Notes: a model not told the origin generated them from the sequence alone. Shown: positions 9,093-18,360, counted from the first letter of the stretch. The stretch: 64,000 nt of DNA from Halobellus captivus (GCF_003697845.1 NZ_RDQE01000010.1:1-64000); one strand, 5' to 3'. A program made the numbers and translations.

Positions 9093-10526
9093 ATGGCCCT
9101 CCCCAACGTTCTACTCGTCGTACTTGACAGCGTTCGTGCGAGAAACGTCGGATTGTACGGATACCATCGGGAGACGACACCGTTTCTGTCGACATACAGC
9201 GATCGTGCGACCGTCTATCGACAAGCCAGATCACCCGGGATACACAGTGTTGCCAGTCATGCCAGCCTCTGGACCGGTGCGGAAGTCGTTGAACACCAGG
9301 CTACCCGCCACACGGACGGGATACAGCCCGAAAAGACGATCTGGGGAGAACTGGCCGAGAACGGTTATCGGACGGGGATCTTCACCGTAAACTCGGTCGT
9401 CGCACATGCTTCGAACTTGGTTGAACCCTTCCACCTGGTAGAAACAGACGACTTCTCCGACAGCGCCGGGAAGCCGTTTCCCGACGCCCATGGTCCGACG
9501 GATGTCGCCGCTCACGAAGGGGTCGCGGGAAATCTGGCCAGGTCACTCCAGGACGATGCCCCGGTCAGGTCATTTCTCAACGCTGTGGACCATCTGTACC
9601 GGAAACAACGTGGACGACTCGAAACAAACCTCGATTCCGAGACACTGATCGAGCGGTTTCTTGAGTGGGAGGCTGACGTGGACGGCCCATGGGCAGCGTG
9701 TCTCAATCTGATGGATTCGCATTTCCCGTATGAACCCGCCGAGGAACACGATAAGTGGAGTGACGACACACTCGGATCGCTCCATGATGGGTTCGAGAAG
9801 CCACCCGCTAACGAGTTTGTTCAGGGGCGTCCTTGGTGGCAACTGGAGGCGTTCAAGAGCTTGTATGATGGGACGATACGGGAACTCGACGCCCATCTCG
9901 AACGGATCGTGACGGGACTTAAGCGGGCGGATGTCCACGACGAGACGCTCGTCGTGATCACGAGCGACCACGGCGAGGGGTTCGGCGAGATCAGCCGTCT
10001 CACAGGACGGACACGCCTGGTCGATCATAGTTGGGGGATTCACGAGGTCGTGACTCATGTTCCGCTTGTAGTCAAGTATCCCAGACAGACCGACCCGACC
10101 ACCATCAAGGAACCAGCTACAATTACTGGATTCCCAGACAGTGTCAGGGCAACACTGGAAGGGTCTTGCCCACGTGACTCGTTTGTTCCGGATGGACCAG
10201 TGATCGCCTACACAGAGCGACTCCTCGCCGATCACGCCGATGTTTTCGATGACAGCGATGAACCAGTGACTGCATACTACGGTCCGTGGCGGGCGGTATA
10301 CGAATCCTCGGATAACGGTGATGTCGTCAAGTACGCGGGCCATGGAAATAACGCACTGACGCTCCGCGTAAGGAACGCACAGGACGCGATACTGGTTGAT
10401 AGAACCGGTTCGGAGATGATAGATCGCGTATTCGATACGTTTGAGCCGGTAGATATACGACAAGAACCGGGAGATATATCGGAGAAGACGGAGGAACGTC
10501 TATCGGATTTGGGATATATACGATGA
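9093..10526 (+). CDS. Sulfatase-like hydrolase/transferase 2 (paralogue)
   Basis: 477 residues from ATG 9093; an ATG two codons earlier is possible, but this start matches the paralogue at 5835-7253. The motifs are the same: N-V-L-L-V-V-L-D-S-V-R-A-R-N-V, G-I-H-S-V-A-S-H-A-S-L-W-T-G, C-L-N-L-M-D-S-H-F-P-Y, and T-S-D-H-G-E-G-F-G-E near residue 290. As in the paralogue, the classical D-D and C/S-x-P-x-R motifs are altered, so the reaction (sulfate or phosphate ester cleavage or transfer) is uncertain. It overlaps the following GT2 gene by 4 nt (ATGA), which indicates translational coupling. The gene is strikingly AT-rich for this genome, a sign of transfer. Confidence 0.82.
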   Translation: MALPNVLLVVLDSVRARNVGLYGYHRETTPFLSTYSDRATVYRQARSPGIHSVASHASLWTGAEVVEHQATRHTDGIQPEKTIWGELAENGYRTGIFTVNSVVAHASNLVEPFHLVETDDFSDSAGKPFPDAHGPTDVAAHEGVAGNLARSLQDDAPVRSFLNAVDHLYRKQRGRLETNLDSETLIERFLEWEADVDGPWAACLNLMDSHFPYEPAEEHDKWSDDTLGSLHDGFEKPPANEFVQGRPWWQLEAFKSLYDGTIRELDAHLERIVTGLKRADVHDETLVVITSDHGEGFGEISRLTGRTRLVDHSWGIHEVVTHVPLVVKYPRQTDPTTIKEPATITGFPDSVRATLEGSCPRDSFVPDGPVIAYTERLLADHADVFDDSDEPVTAYYGPWRAVYESSDNGDVVKYAGHGNNALTLRVRNAQDAILVDRTGSEMIDRVFDTFEPVDIRQEPGDISEKTEERLSDLGYIR

Positions 10527-11440
10527 GCGAGATGGATAGTCTATGGACGTCGGATCCATGCGAAACGTCTGTTATTGTTCCCGTCTATGAGGACCCAGAT
10601 GGGATCCGAACAACGTTAGAATCGCTTACCATACAGTCTTGTGAACAGAAACATCACTACGTCGTTGATAACGGTTCGACGGATGAAACTCGTACGGTCA
10701 TACGATCGTATACACAGGCTCACGACTCGGTGACGTTGTTACTGGAAAACGAGATCGAAGGGTCCTACGCCGCCCGAAACAAGGGAATCCAGCACGCTGA
10801 TGGCCACGTGCTCGCTTTTCTCGATGCCGACGAAACTGTCGATGACGACTGGCTGGAAACCGCTCTCAACGCGATGAACGAACGGAAAATCGACTACCTC
10901 GGCTGTAACGTCGAACTCACGCTCCCCGAAGACAGTCTCGTCGGCCGATACAACGCCAGAACTGGCTTTCCAGTCGAACGATACCTCGAAGAAGAGCACT
11001 ATGCGCCCACCTGCGCACTGCTCGTTCGACGGGAGGTGTTCGAGGACATCGGGCTCTTCGACGCCAGATTGATCTCCGGTGGCGATCGTGAGTTCGGTGA
11101 ACGCGTCTATGAGGCAGGGTACGACCAGGGCTACGCCGAGGATGCGGTCGTCTTCCATCCGGCTAGAACGTCTTTCGGATCCCTCGCGAAGAAGAACTTC
11201 CGAGTGGGGCGCGGATTCTGTCAGAAGCAACGATACTATCCTGAGCGCTACGGGAAACCTGGAATCCCGCCGACACCAAGCGACCCAAGTGATGGTAACG
11301 ATGAGGGCGAACCAAACTCGCTGTACATACGACTCGCGTTCACGATCCTCTCGATAACGATGCTCGCCTGTCGCGGCCTCGGCTATTACTACGAGTTCCT
11401 CTTCGGTGAGGAGCACGACCTCGAAGCGCCTACGCGTTAG
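10523..11440 (+). CDS. Family 2 glycosyltransferase
   Basis: 305 residues with a GT-A fold: V-I-V-P-V-Y-E at the first strand, the nucleotide-binding region V-V-D-N-G-S-T-D-E-T, A-A-R-N-K-G, the metal-binding L-D-A-D (around 95-98), then G-G-D-R-E-F-G acceptor-site residues. A weak hydrophobic stretch near the C-terminus (YIRLAFTILSITMLACRGLG) may anchor it to the membrane. It is coupled to the upstream sulfatase-like gene by an ATGA overlap, so both probably act on the same sugar of the lipid-linked glycan. Its 3' end overlaps the convergent AglG-like gene by 11 nt. Sugar specificity is unknown. Confidence 0.88.
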   Translation: MSEMDSLWTSDPCETSVIVPVYEDPDGIRTTLESLTIQSCEQKHHYVVDNGSTDETRTVIRSYTQAHDSVTLLLENEIEGSYAARNKGIQHADGHVLAFLDADETVDDDWLETALNAMNERKIDYLGCNVELTLPEDSLVGRYNARTGFPVERYLEEEHYAPTCALLVRREVFEDIGLFDARLISGGDREFGERVYEAGYDQGYAEDAVVFHPARTSFGSLAKKNFRVGRGFCQKQRYYPERYGKPGIPPTPSDPSDGNDEGEPNSLYIRLAFTILSITMLACRGLGYYYEFLFGEEHDLEAPTR

Positions 11441-12368
11441 CCTTCTCCACGACGTTCGGCGTCACGATCGCGTACAGATACCCCAGACCTACGGCCCCAG
11501 TGAACGCGAAGATCGCGATCAGCTGTTTCACCTCCGGTACCGACGGGGACCGAACCAACCCCCTCACACGCCCGGGAACGAAGTGCGTCAACAGCTGGTT
11601 CAGGTACTCGCCCTTGTCGTCGGGGGCGTCGGGATAGAGGAGATCCATCACTCGCTTGGAGTACCCCTGCCAGAACGAGCGGAACAGTAACCACCGGAAC
11701 TCGCCTCGATAGTCGAACAGCGTGTGGTGGACCACGGCGTCCTCGGTGAACACCATCCCCTTCCCGTACTCATTTAACAATCGAATCCCGACCGGGGCCT
11801 CGTGCGCCTGGAGATGCTTGTCCCCCTTCCGGCCGGTGTTCGGGTCGTATCCACCGACCGCGAGGAAGGCCTCGCGCCGGTAGGAGATGTTCGATCCGTA
11901 CGTGTTCCGAACCTCCTCGCCGTCCTCGGCGAATCCCGGTTCCACACATCCCACCAGCCAGTAGAACTCCTCCGGGAAGAAATCCGGCTTCTTCGTCTGC
12001 CAGTCCGGACGGACATCGCCGCCGACCGCGATCGCGTCGGTTTCCTCGTACACGTCCACCAGCCCACGGACCCAGTCCGGTTCCGCGGTCGCGTCGTCGT
12101 CGATGAACGCCACGATTTCTCCGGAGGCCAGTTCGGCTCCTCGCGTCCGGCTGTAGGAGATCCCGCGGTTCTCCGCGTTGTTGTGAACGACGAGGTCCTC
12201 CTCGCATCCGAAGTCGTCTTGAACACGATCGTGGACCTCCTCGTTCCCGTCGACGACGAGCACGACCTCCAGCGGTTCGTACGTCTGTGCGAGCACGCTC
12301 TCGACGCACTCGGAGAACGGTCCGTATCGATCCATCGAGTACGTACAGACGACGACGGAGACCTTCAT
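11430..12368 (-). CDS. aglG: AglG-like GT2 glycosyltransferase (probable glucuronosyltransferase)
   Basis: 312 residues beginning MKVSVVVCTYSMDRYGPF, as in Haloferax AglG, which adds glucuronic acid as the second sugar of the N-glycan. Visible: V-V-D-G-N-E nucleotide pocket, N-R-G-I-S-Y-S-R-T-R-G, the metal motif F-I-D-D-D-A (around 92-97), and a C-terminal hydrophobic segment near 285-303 suggesting membrane attachment. Downstream of aglM (UDP-glucose dehydrogenase) on the same strand, it fits a pairing in which AglM makes UDP-glucuronate and this enzyme uses it. GC content is back to the genome norm here. The family call is firm; the exact step is inferred. Confidence 0.8.
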   Translation of the reverse strand: MKVSVVVCTYSMDRYGPFSECVESVLAQTYEPLEVVLVVDGNEEVHDRVQDDFGCEEDLVVHNNAENRGISYSRTRGAELASGEIVAFIDDDATAEPDWVRGLVDVYEETDAIAVGGDVRPDWQTKKPDFFPEEFYWLVGCVEPGFAEDGEEVRNTYGSNISYRREAFLAVGGYDPNTGRKGDKHLQAHEAPVGIRLLNEYGKGMVFTEDAVVHHTLFDYRGEFRWLLFRSFWQGYSKRVMDLLYPDAPDDKGEYLNQLLTHFVPGRVRGLVRSPSVPEVKQLIAIFAFTGAVGLGYLYAIVTPNVVEKANA

Positions 12369-12450
12369 TCACCGAAGATTCGACGAATCCTCGAATAAGG
12401 ATTGTGCTTCCGAAACGGAGGTCCACGTACGATCCTCCGTCGTCGGACAT

Positions 12451-12540
12451 TCATCGTTCGGTGGGTCGGATCATCTCGAACTCGCGAACTGCCCCGCCAC
12501 GGACGACGACGACGCCATCGCGGTCGACGTCCCACTCCAT
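12451..12540 (-). CDS. Possible 29-residue small protein between aglM and aglG
   Basis: In the 194-nt gap between aglM and the AglG-like gene, an ATG at 12538-12540 opens a 29-codon frame on the same strand. It starts MEWDVDRDGVVVVRGG and ends in a charged E-M-I-R-P-T-E-R tail. Purine-rich GGAGAGGAG lies about 15-20 nt before the ATG. Composition (acidic, Val-rich, GC-rich third positions) looks like haloarchaeal coding sequence, not noise. I do not recognise a family. It could be a genuine small protein or the last piece of a decayed gene. Confidence 0.35.
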   Translation of the reverse strand: MEWDVDRDGVVVVRGGAVREFEMIRPTER

Positions 12541-12562
12541 GCCGACGGTCCAACTCCTCTCC

Positions 12563-13894
12563 TCACCACGTCAACCCTTCATACGTAATCTCATCGCGCC
12601 GCTCGATTATCCGTCGGCCGTCGATCACGACCCGCTCAGCCATGGCGTCGAACTCGTCGTCCAGCGCCGCGAACTCGTCCCAGTCGGTGACCACGAGCGC
12701 GCCGCTTGCCCCCTCGAGTGCGGCCGCCGCCGAGTCCGCGTACTCTATGTCGGGGAAGCGCTCGCGCATCGTCTCGGTCGCGACGGGGTCGTAGCCGACG
12801 ACCTCGGCCCCACGCTCCTCGAGTCCCTCGATGACGGGGATCGCCCGGGAGTTACGCGTGTCGTCGGTGCCCGGTTTGAACGCTAATCCCAGAACCGCAA
12901 CGCGCTCGCCCGCGACGTCGACGTGGCCGTCCAGCAACTCGAGCATGCGTTCGGGCTGGCCGTCGTTCACCGCGACCGCGGCGTCGAGCATCGCGGGCTC
13001 GTACTCTCGCTCGCGGGCGACCGCGCGGAGCGCGTCGACGTCCTTGGGGAAACATGATCCACCCCACCCTACCCCCGATCGCAGGAACTGCGCGCCGATC
13101 CGGTCGTCGAGACCGACCGCGTCCATCACCTCGTAGGCGTCGATCCCGAACCTCTTACAGATGTTTCCGAGGTCGTTCGCGAGCGAGACCTTCGACGCGA
13201 GGAAGGCGTTGTTGGCGTACTTGATCGTCACGGCCGTCTCGGGGTCGGTCCGGACGACCGGGGCGTCGGCGGCGGTGCTCTCCAGGAGCGGCTCGTAGAG
13301 GGATTCGAGCCGGTCCGCGGCCCACGTCGACTCCGTGCCGAAGACGACCTTGTCCGGATCCCGGAAGTCCGCGACTGCGGTCCCCTCGCGGAGGAACTCC
13401 GGGTTCGTCGCGACCTCGACGCGGTCGGCGACCGTTCCCGCACCGCGACGGACCGCGTCGCGGATCGTCGCCACGCCGTCCGGCGTGACCGTGCTCTTGA
13501 CCACGACGAGGTGCCGGTCGTCCCCGGTCCCCGCGGGCGTCTCGCCGGTCGTCCCCGCCAGCGCCTCGCCGGTCGTCTCCGCGGCCGCGGAGAGCCCGGC
13601 GAGGTCGATGCTTCCGTCGGGGTTCGACGGGGTGCCGACCGCGAGGAACGTCACGTCCGAGTCGGGGACGGCGTCGTAGGAGGTCGTCGCCCGCAGTCGA
13701 CCGGATCCCCCGTTGCCGGCGTGTTCGGCCAGCAGGTCGTCGAGTCCCGGCTCGTGGATCGCCGCGTGCCCGTCGTTTATCGCCGCCACCACGTCGGGGT
13801 CGATGTCGATGGCGGTCACGTCGTGGCCCGCGTCCGCGAGGCAGGCCGCGAGGGTCGTTCCGACGTAGCCGCTGCCGACGACGCTCACTCTCAT
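12563..13894 (-). CDS. aglM: UDP-glucose 6-dehydrogenase AglM
   Basis: 443 residues from ATG 13892-13894, starting [18 protein letters not shown] with the Rossmann G-x-G-x-x-G; the frame upstream is low-quality sequence and is rejected. Catalytic region [12 protein letters not shown] holds the nucleophilic Cys and the conserved Lys/Asp. The substrate-binding F-L-R-E-G and the C-terminal domain [14 protein letters not shown] are also present. It oxidises UDP-glucose to UDP-glucuronate with two NAD+ in the cytosol, supplying hexuronic acid for the N-glycan. A 20-30 residue insertion after about residue 95 (G-E-T-P-A-G-T-G region) lengthens it slightly relative to Haloferax AglM. Confidence 0.94.
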   Translation of the reverse strand: MRVSVVGSGYVGTTLAACLADAGHDVTAIDIDPDVVAAINDGHAAIHEPGLDDLLAEHAGNGGSGRLRATTSYDAVPDSDVTFLAVGTPSNPDGSIDLAGLSAAAETTGEALAGTTGETPAGTGDDRHLVVVKSTVTPDGVATIRDAVRRGAGTVADRVEVATNPEFLREGTAVADFRDPDKVVFGTESTWAADRLESLYEPLLESTAADAPVVRTDPETAVTIKYANNAFLASKVSLANDLGNICKRFGIDAYEVMDAVGLDDRIGAQFLRSGVGWGGSCFPKDVDALRAVAREREYEPAMLDAAVAVNDGQPERMLELLDGHVDVAGERVAVLGLAFKPGTDDTRNSRAIPVIEGLEERGAEVVGYDPVATETMRERFPDIEYADSAAAALEGASGALVVTDWDEFAALDDEFDAMAERVVIDGRRIIERRDEITYEGLTW

Positions 13895-14012
13895 GGCTGT
13901 GAGACCGCGTCCCGGACGCAAGAACGTTCCGCGTCTCGACCGGTCGGACATCGGGTCGGCCTCTTCCTCCGCCGTCGACCGGCTTAACCCGCCCGCCGCC
14001 GAAGCCGCTCGT

Positions 14013-14528
14013 ATGTCGACCGACGGGACGGGCTCCGCCGTCAGCACGCGGTGGGAACTGTTCGTCGTCGCCGCGTTGCTCGCGCTCCCCGTCGCCGTCG
14101 CTCCGGGTACGGGCGTGAATCCGACACTCGTGAGCCTCTGGGGGCTCGTCAACGTGGGCGCGCCCGGCTCGTCGCTCGGGATCGATATCTATCCGGTCTG
14201 GACCTACTTCGCGACCCAACCGAGGTCGTTCGGGTCGCTCCCGGCGTCTATCCGCGTCTGGCCGCTCGCGACCGCCTTCCACCTCGTCGCGACGATCAGC
14301 GCGGGGAGCGGCGTCGCGGTCGGCCGCGAGGACCGACGCGTGACGGGCGGCCTCCTGGTACTCGCTGCGCTCGCGAGCCTGTGGGTGGCGGTCGGCGTGG
14401 CGGGACGGTTCGGCGCCGGGACCGCTTCGGGGTGGCCCGCCGTCCTCCCGGTCGGCGCGGTGGCGACCCTCTCGGTCGCGGCGAGCGCGTACCGGCACGA
14501 CCTCCGTGCCGTCGTGATTCGCGGCTGA
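14013..14528 (+). CDS. Haloarchaeal membrane protein, TIGR04206-like
   Basis: 171 residues from ATG 14013, about four hydrophobic helices. It shows the sequence pattern [13 protein letters not shown], then a residue-80 [14 protein letters not shown] block and [15 protein letters not shown]. From memory this is the conserved haloarchaeal family TIGR04206, of unknown function. It is divergent from aglM with a 118-nt gap. No enzyme motif or ligand site is visible. The longer upstream frame overlaps aglM and is not used. Confidence 0.7.
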   Translation: MSTDGTGSAVSTRWELFVVAALLALPVAVAPGTGVNPTLVSLWGLVNVGAPGSSLGIDIYPVWTYFATQPRSFGSLPASIRVWPLATAFHLVATISAGSGVAVGREDRRVTGGLLVLAALASLWVAVGVAGRFGAGTASGWPAVLPVGAVATLSVAASAYRHDLRAVVIRG

Positions 14529-14600
14529 CCACGAGATCCGCGCGACCGCGGAGCGTCGTACTCGACCACGACGGGGAGAGCGCCTTTCGGGACGGCCGGC

Positions 14601-15464
14601 TCACCGGCCGTCGTCGTCGAGAAACACCCGGGCTCGGTCGATGAGTTCCGAGCGGACCGCTTCTCCGGTCGACCCCTCCCCGTCTCGGGAGACGGCCTGG
14701 TGGCGCTCCCGAAGGAACGCCTCGAACGCCCGCTCCGCGAGCGCGCCGACCGTGACCGGGTGGCCGTGGTCTTCGATCCGGGTCGCGATCCGTCGAAGGC
14801 GTTCGTCACTTCCGTAGGTCACGGCGGCGTCCGCGGGCGAAACGTCGTTCGTGACGTTGTCACGGTGAACGCCGGTGTCGCTACCGCCTCGCACGTCGGA
14901 CTCGGTTCGGATCACTCCCCGGCCGTCAGTCTTGTTCCGGACGACGACGCCCGCGGCGGGGCCGTCGTACCACGCCGACGACGGGACCGTGTACGCCTCG
15001 GGATCGAAGTCCCGGGCGCGGCGCTCTCGCTCGACGGCGTTCACCGCGTCGAGGCCGAGCCGCTCGAAGATCGCCTCGGCGGCGTCCGGCGGACGAAACG
15101 CGCCCGCGTCAGCCGACCACACGTCGTGTCCGAGAAACGACGGAGTCCGATCCCAGTCGTACTCGGTTCCGCGCCGACTGGTGGCCACGCCGAAGAAGAC
15201 GACGTCCGCCACGTCCTCGACCGCGTTCCGGAGTGCCTCCCGATCGAACCGCTGCCGGACGTGTCTGGCCGCGTGGCGGTACGCGGCCGGCAACTCGTCG
15301 GGGTCGTCGTAGACCGCGTCGCGGTCGCCGAACCGGATGAGTCCGGACTCGTCCATCCGGAACCGGAGGTGCGGGCCGTCGATCAGTTCGAGGAGCCAGA
15401 GGTGGCCGGTGAGGAGGTCGTCCGGCGCGCCGGCTACGGTCGGGATCGGTGGGTAGCGTTTCAT
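14601..15464 (-). CDS. Conserved haloarchaeal protein resembling RNA ligase, without catalytic lysine
   Basis: 287 residues, soluble. The N-terminal block H-L-W-L-L-E-L-I-D-G-P-H-L-R-F-R aligns with motif I of covalent nucleotidyltransferases (K-x-D-G), but the lysine position holds Leu. V-V-F-F-G-V-A resembles motif III and A-G-V-V-V-R-N-K resembles motif IV/V (E-G-x-V-V-x-x-K). The C-terminal third is a charged helical region. Similar haloarchaeal proteins are sometimes annotated as RNA ligase family. If the alignment holds, the enzyme cannot form the usual lysyl-AMP, so it may be a non-catalytic nucleotide or RNA binder. No operon partner is evident. Confidence 0.5.
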   Translation of the reverse strand: MKRYPPIPTVAGAPDDLLTGHLWLLELIDGPHLRFRMDESGLIRFGDRDAVYDDPDELPAAYRHAARHVRQRFDREALRNAVEDVADVVFFGVATSRRGTEYDWDRTPSFLGHDVWSADAGAFRPPDAAEAIFERLGLDAVNAVERERRARDFDPEAYTVPSSAWYDGPAAGVVVRNKTDGRGVIRTESDVRGGSDTGVHRDNVTNDVSPADAAVTYGSDERLRRIATRIEDHGHPVTVGALAERAFEAFLRERHQAVSRDGEGSTGEAVRSELIDRARVFLDDDGR

Positions 15465-15660
15465 GTCGTGTGGACGTGAGCGACGTCGGCCGGAGCCGAT
15501 CGATCGTCGGTATCGTCTCCGGGGCGGACCCCGATGGTTCTTGTGGCGGCACGACGGGTCGCACTCCGGTGACGGATCGGCGACCTGAAAGGCTCCACGG
15601 CATCACGGCATCACGGCGACCCCGGCCGATGAGGAAACACTCATGGCATCGGTCTGACTA

Positions 15661-18360
15661 GTGTTCGACATGACGGGAGCCGGCGGATCGGGGGCGAGTC
15701 GCGATCGGAACGATGCCGGGACGGAGACGAACCGGTGTCGGCCCGCCAGGCGGTCCGTGCTCCGCGGGACGGCCGGCGTGTTGTCGGCGGCCGGCGTCTC
15801 GACGTGGGGGCTCACCGAGGGACCGACGACCGCGGCGGCGACGAACCACGTCCCGGACCGGGCGGTCTACGTCGGCTCCGACGACGGGTCGCTGTACGCG
15901 GTCGACGCCGAGACCGGCGAGGCGGTCTGGCGCTTCGACGATCCGAGCGACGCGGTCTCCTCCTCGCCGACGGTCGTCGACGGAACCGTCTACGTCGGGT
16001 CGATCGACGGGACGCTGTACGCGGTGGACGCGACCGACGGGTCGTCCGTGTGGTCGTTCGAGATCGGTGACGGCGAGGACGGGGGGATCGTCTCCTCGCC
16101 GACCGTGGTCAACGACAGGGCGTTCGTCGGAGCCAGCTCCGGTTCGATCGTCGCGCTCGATCGCACGGAGGGAACCGAGGCGTGGCGCGTCGAGGAGTCC
16201 GTGAGCGCCGTCGTCTCCTCGCCCGCCGTGGACGGCGAGACGCTCTACGTCGGGACCGAGGGCGGCGACGTCCTCGCGCTCTCGACGGACGACGGGACCG
16301 AGCGGTGGCGCGCGTCGGCCCCCGAGGACGGGATCTCCTCGTCGCCGGCGGTCGTCGACGGGACGCTCTACGTCGGCTCGTTCGACAACCGGGTGTACGC
16401 GTTCGACGCCGTGGACGGGGAGCCGGCGTGGAACGCGGACCTCGGGGACATCGTCTTCTCCTCGCCGACGGTCGTCGACGGGACCGTCCACGTCGGCAGC
16501 GTCGGGGCCACCGTCGGGCTCCACGCGCTCGACGCGGGGACGGGCGACCGGCAGTGGGTCACCGACGGGACCCCCGGCGTGGTCTCCTCGCCGACGGTCG
16601 TCGACGGAACCGTCTACGCCGGCAGCGTCGACGGGACGCTGTACGCGGTCGACGCCGAGACCGGCGACGTGGAGTGGACCGCGGAGTCGGGAGACCAGAT
16701 GAACTCCTCGCCGACCGTCTCCGACGGGACGGCCTTCGTGGGGGACGCCGCCGGCACGCTGTACGGGTTCGACGTCGAGAACGGCGAGGAACGGTGGCGA
16801 TTCGACGATCCCGGGGACGCGATCTTCTCCTCGCCGACCGTCGTCGACCTCGCGGGAGAGGGACACGGCGTCGGCTCGCGGACGACGCTCGGGACGCTCG
16901 GGCACCATCACTCGGCTGCGGGCGTCGAGTTCGAGGGCGGAAGCGGCTCGACCGGTTCGGACGACTCGACCGATTCGACCGGTTCGGACGACTCATCCGT
17001 CGACGGGTCCACGGAGGGCGACGCGGACGGCGACGGGCCCGGATCGTCGGACGGCGGTGCTGACGAGTCGGGAGCCGGCTCGATCGACGGCTCCACGGTC
17101 GGTTCGGGCTCGTCGGGATGGGCGAGTCGAGTTCCGGCGATCGGGCTTCTCGGCGCGGCGGGCGGACTCACGGTCGGCGCGCTCGCGGCGTATCGGTTCC
17201 TCGGCGGGGACTCGGACGACGCGTCCTCGGGAGCGGGATCGGAGGCCGGCTCCCCGGCGGGACGGCCGTCGACGACGGACGCGGCGAGTTCGGCGACTGC
17301 GGCGGAAGCCACCGGAATCGACGAACCGGATACGGGCACCGCCGGGACTGACTCCGCGCAGGCCACCGTCGACGAGGGTACGGCGTCGTCGGCATCGCCG
17401 GCGTCGACGAACGACACCTCGGCTGCATCGACGATCGACTCCTCGGGCGCGTCATCCGGGAGTTCTTCGACCGACTCGACCGACTCGACTGACTCGACGG
17501 CTGATCCGGAAACGGCTCAACTCGACGAGGACGCGCCTCGATCCGACGTCGAGACTGCCGACTCGATCGGCGGCCCGGACGAGGGCGCGTTGCTCGCGGC
17601 GGTGGACGAACTCACGTCGGTCGAGACGGTCGGTTCCGTCGGCCCGATCGTCACGTACGCGGTCACGGACGAGCGGATCGACGGGAGCGACGGACGAGTT
17701 CTCGCGCTACCGGACGCGGAGTCGGCGGTCGCCGACCGGTTCGAATCGGTCGCGACCGACTGGGGCAGCGTCAGCCACTACGACGGGATCGCCACGGTGT
17801 ACGGATCGGGTACCGAGCCGTACCCGTGGATGCTCACCGACCCGGTCCAGGCGGTCCCGACGCTCGCGGCGCATCTCGACGACCTGCCCGAGAACCCCGC
17901 GGCCCGGCTCTCGCCCGTCGTCGACGCCGCCGAGGCGTTGTCACAGGCCAGCCGGTACACGGTCAGACACTACTACCTCTCGCCGGAGACGGTCCGCGTC
18001 GTCGGTTCGAGGACGGAGCCGACCGGGATCGTCGACGATTGGGGGATCGGATCGGTGACAGAAACGCCCGAACACGGAACGCGCGCGTCCTCGCCGTACA
18101 CCGCGCCGGAACAGCTCCCCGACTCCGACGAGCCCCTCTGGCGGGGAAAACCCGACACGTACGCGCTCGGGGCACTCGCGTATCACGCCGCGACGGGGAG
18201 TCCGCCCGCGGACGGCCGTCCCGCGAAGCCGAGCGAACACGCCGGCGTCCCCTCCGAACTCGACCGACCGATAACCCGCGCCATCGACCCGGACCCGGAC
18301 GAACGGTACGACTCGATCGGCGAGTTCGCGCGAGTGCTCAGGTTGGCCGCCTTCGATTGA
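15661..18360 (+). CDS. Tat-exported PQQ-like propeller / membrane helix / pseudokinase fusion
   Basis: 899 residues from GTG 15661 (ATG 15670 is an alternative). Order: Tat signal R-R-S-V-L-R-G (30-36) with hydrophobic core; eight PQQ/BamB-type blades (about 65-415), each with S-S-P-T-V-V-D-G-T and L-Y-A-V-D-A-x-T-G-x-x-x-W; a Ser/Asp/Thr-rich linker; one helix (~490-515); a low-complexity cytoplasmic linker; then a kinase-like domain (~640-899). The kinase part keeps D-W-G (793-795), A-P-E (815-817) and D-T-Y-A-L-G-A-L-A-Y. The catalytic loop reads H770-Y-Y-L-S-P-E instead of H-R-D-x-K-P-E-N, so phosphotransfer is unlikely. Topology implies an outside sensor and an inside scaffold. It converges on the tubulin-like operon. 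Confidence 0.88.
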   Translation: MFDMTGAGGSGASRDRNDAGTETNRCRPARRSVLRGTAGVLSAAGVSTWGLTEGPTTAAATNHVPDRAVYVGSDDGSLYAVDAETGEAVWRFDDPSDAVSSSPTVVDGTVYVGSIDGTLYAVDATDGSSVWSFEIGDGEDGGIVSSPTVVNDRAFVGASSGSIVALDRTEGTEAWRVEESVSAVVSSPAVDGETLYVGTEGGDVLALSTDDGTERWRASAPEDGISSSPAVVDGTLYVGSFDNRVYAFDAVDGEPAWNADLGDIVFSSPTVVDGTVHVGSVGATVGLHALDAGTGDRQWVTDGTPGVVSSPTVVDGTVYAGSVDGTLYAVDAETGDVEWTAESGDQMNSSPTVSDGTAFVGDAAGTLYGFDVENGEERWRFDDPGDAIFSSPTVVDLAGEGHGVGSRTTLGTLGHHHSAAGVEFEGGSGSTGSDDSTDSTGSDDSSVDGSTEGDADGDGPGSSDGGADESGAGSIDGSTVGSGSSGWASRVPAIGLLGAAGGLTVGALAAYRFLGGDSDDASSGAGSEAGSPAGRPSTTDAASSATAAEATGIDEPDTGTAGTDSAQATVDEGTASSASPASTNDTSAASTIDSSGASSGSSSTDSTDSTDSTADPETAQLDEDAPRSDVETADSIGGPDEGALLAAVDELTSVETVGSVGPIVTYAVTDERIDGSDGRVLALPDAESAVADRFESVATDWGSVSHYDGIATVYGSGTEPYPWMLTDPVQAVPTLAAHLDDLPENPAARLSPVVDAAEALSQASRYTVRHYYLSPETVRVVGSRTEPTGIVDDWGIGSVTETPEHGTRASSPYTAPEQLPDSDEPLWRGKPDTYALGALAYHAATGSPPADGRPAKPSEHAGVPSELDRPITRAIDPDPDERYDSIGEFARVLRLAAFD

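Noticed and set aside
13895-14152. Upstream extension of the aglM frame
   Set aside because: Low-complexity residues before the Rossmann motif; overlaps the divergent membrane-protein gene.
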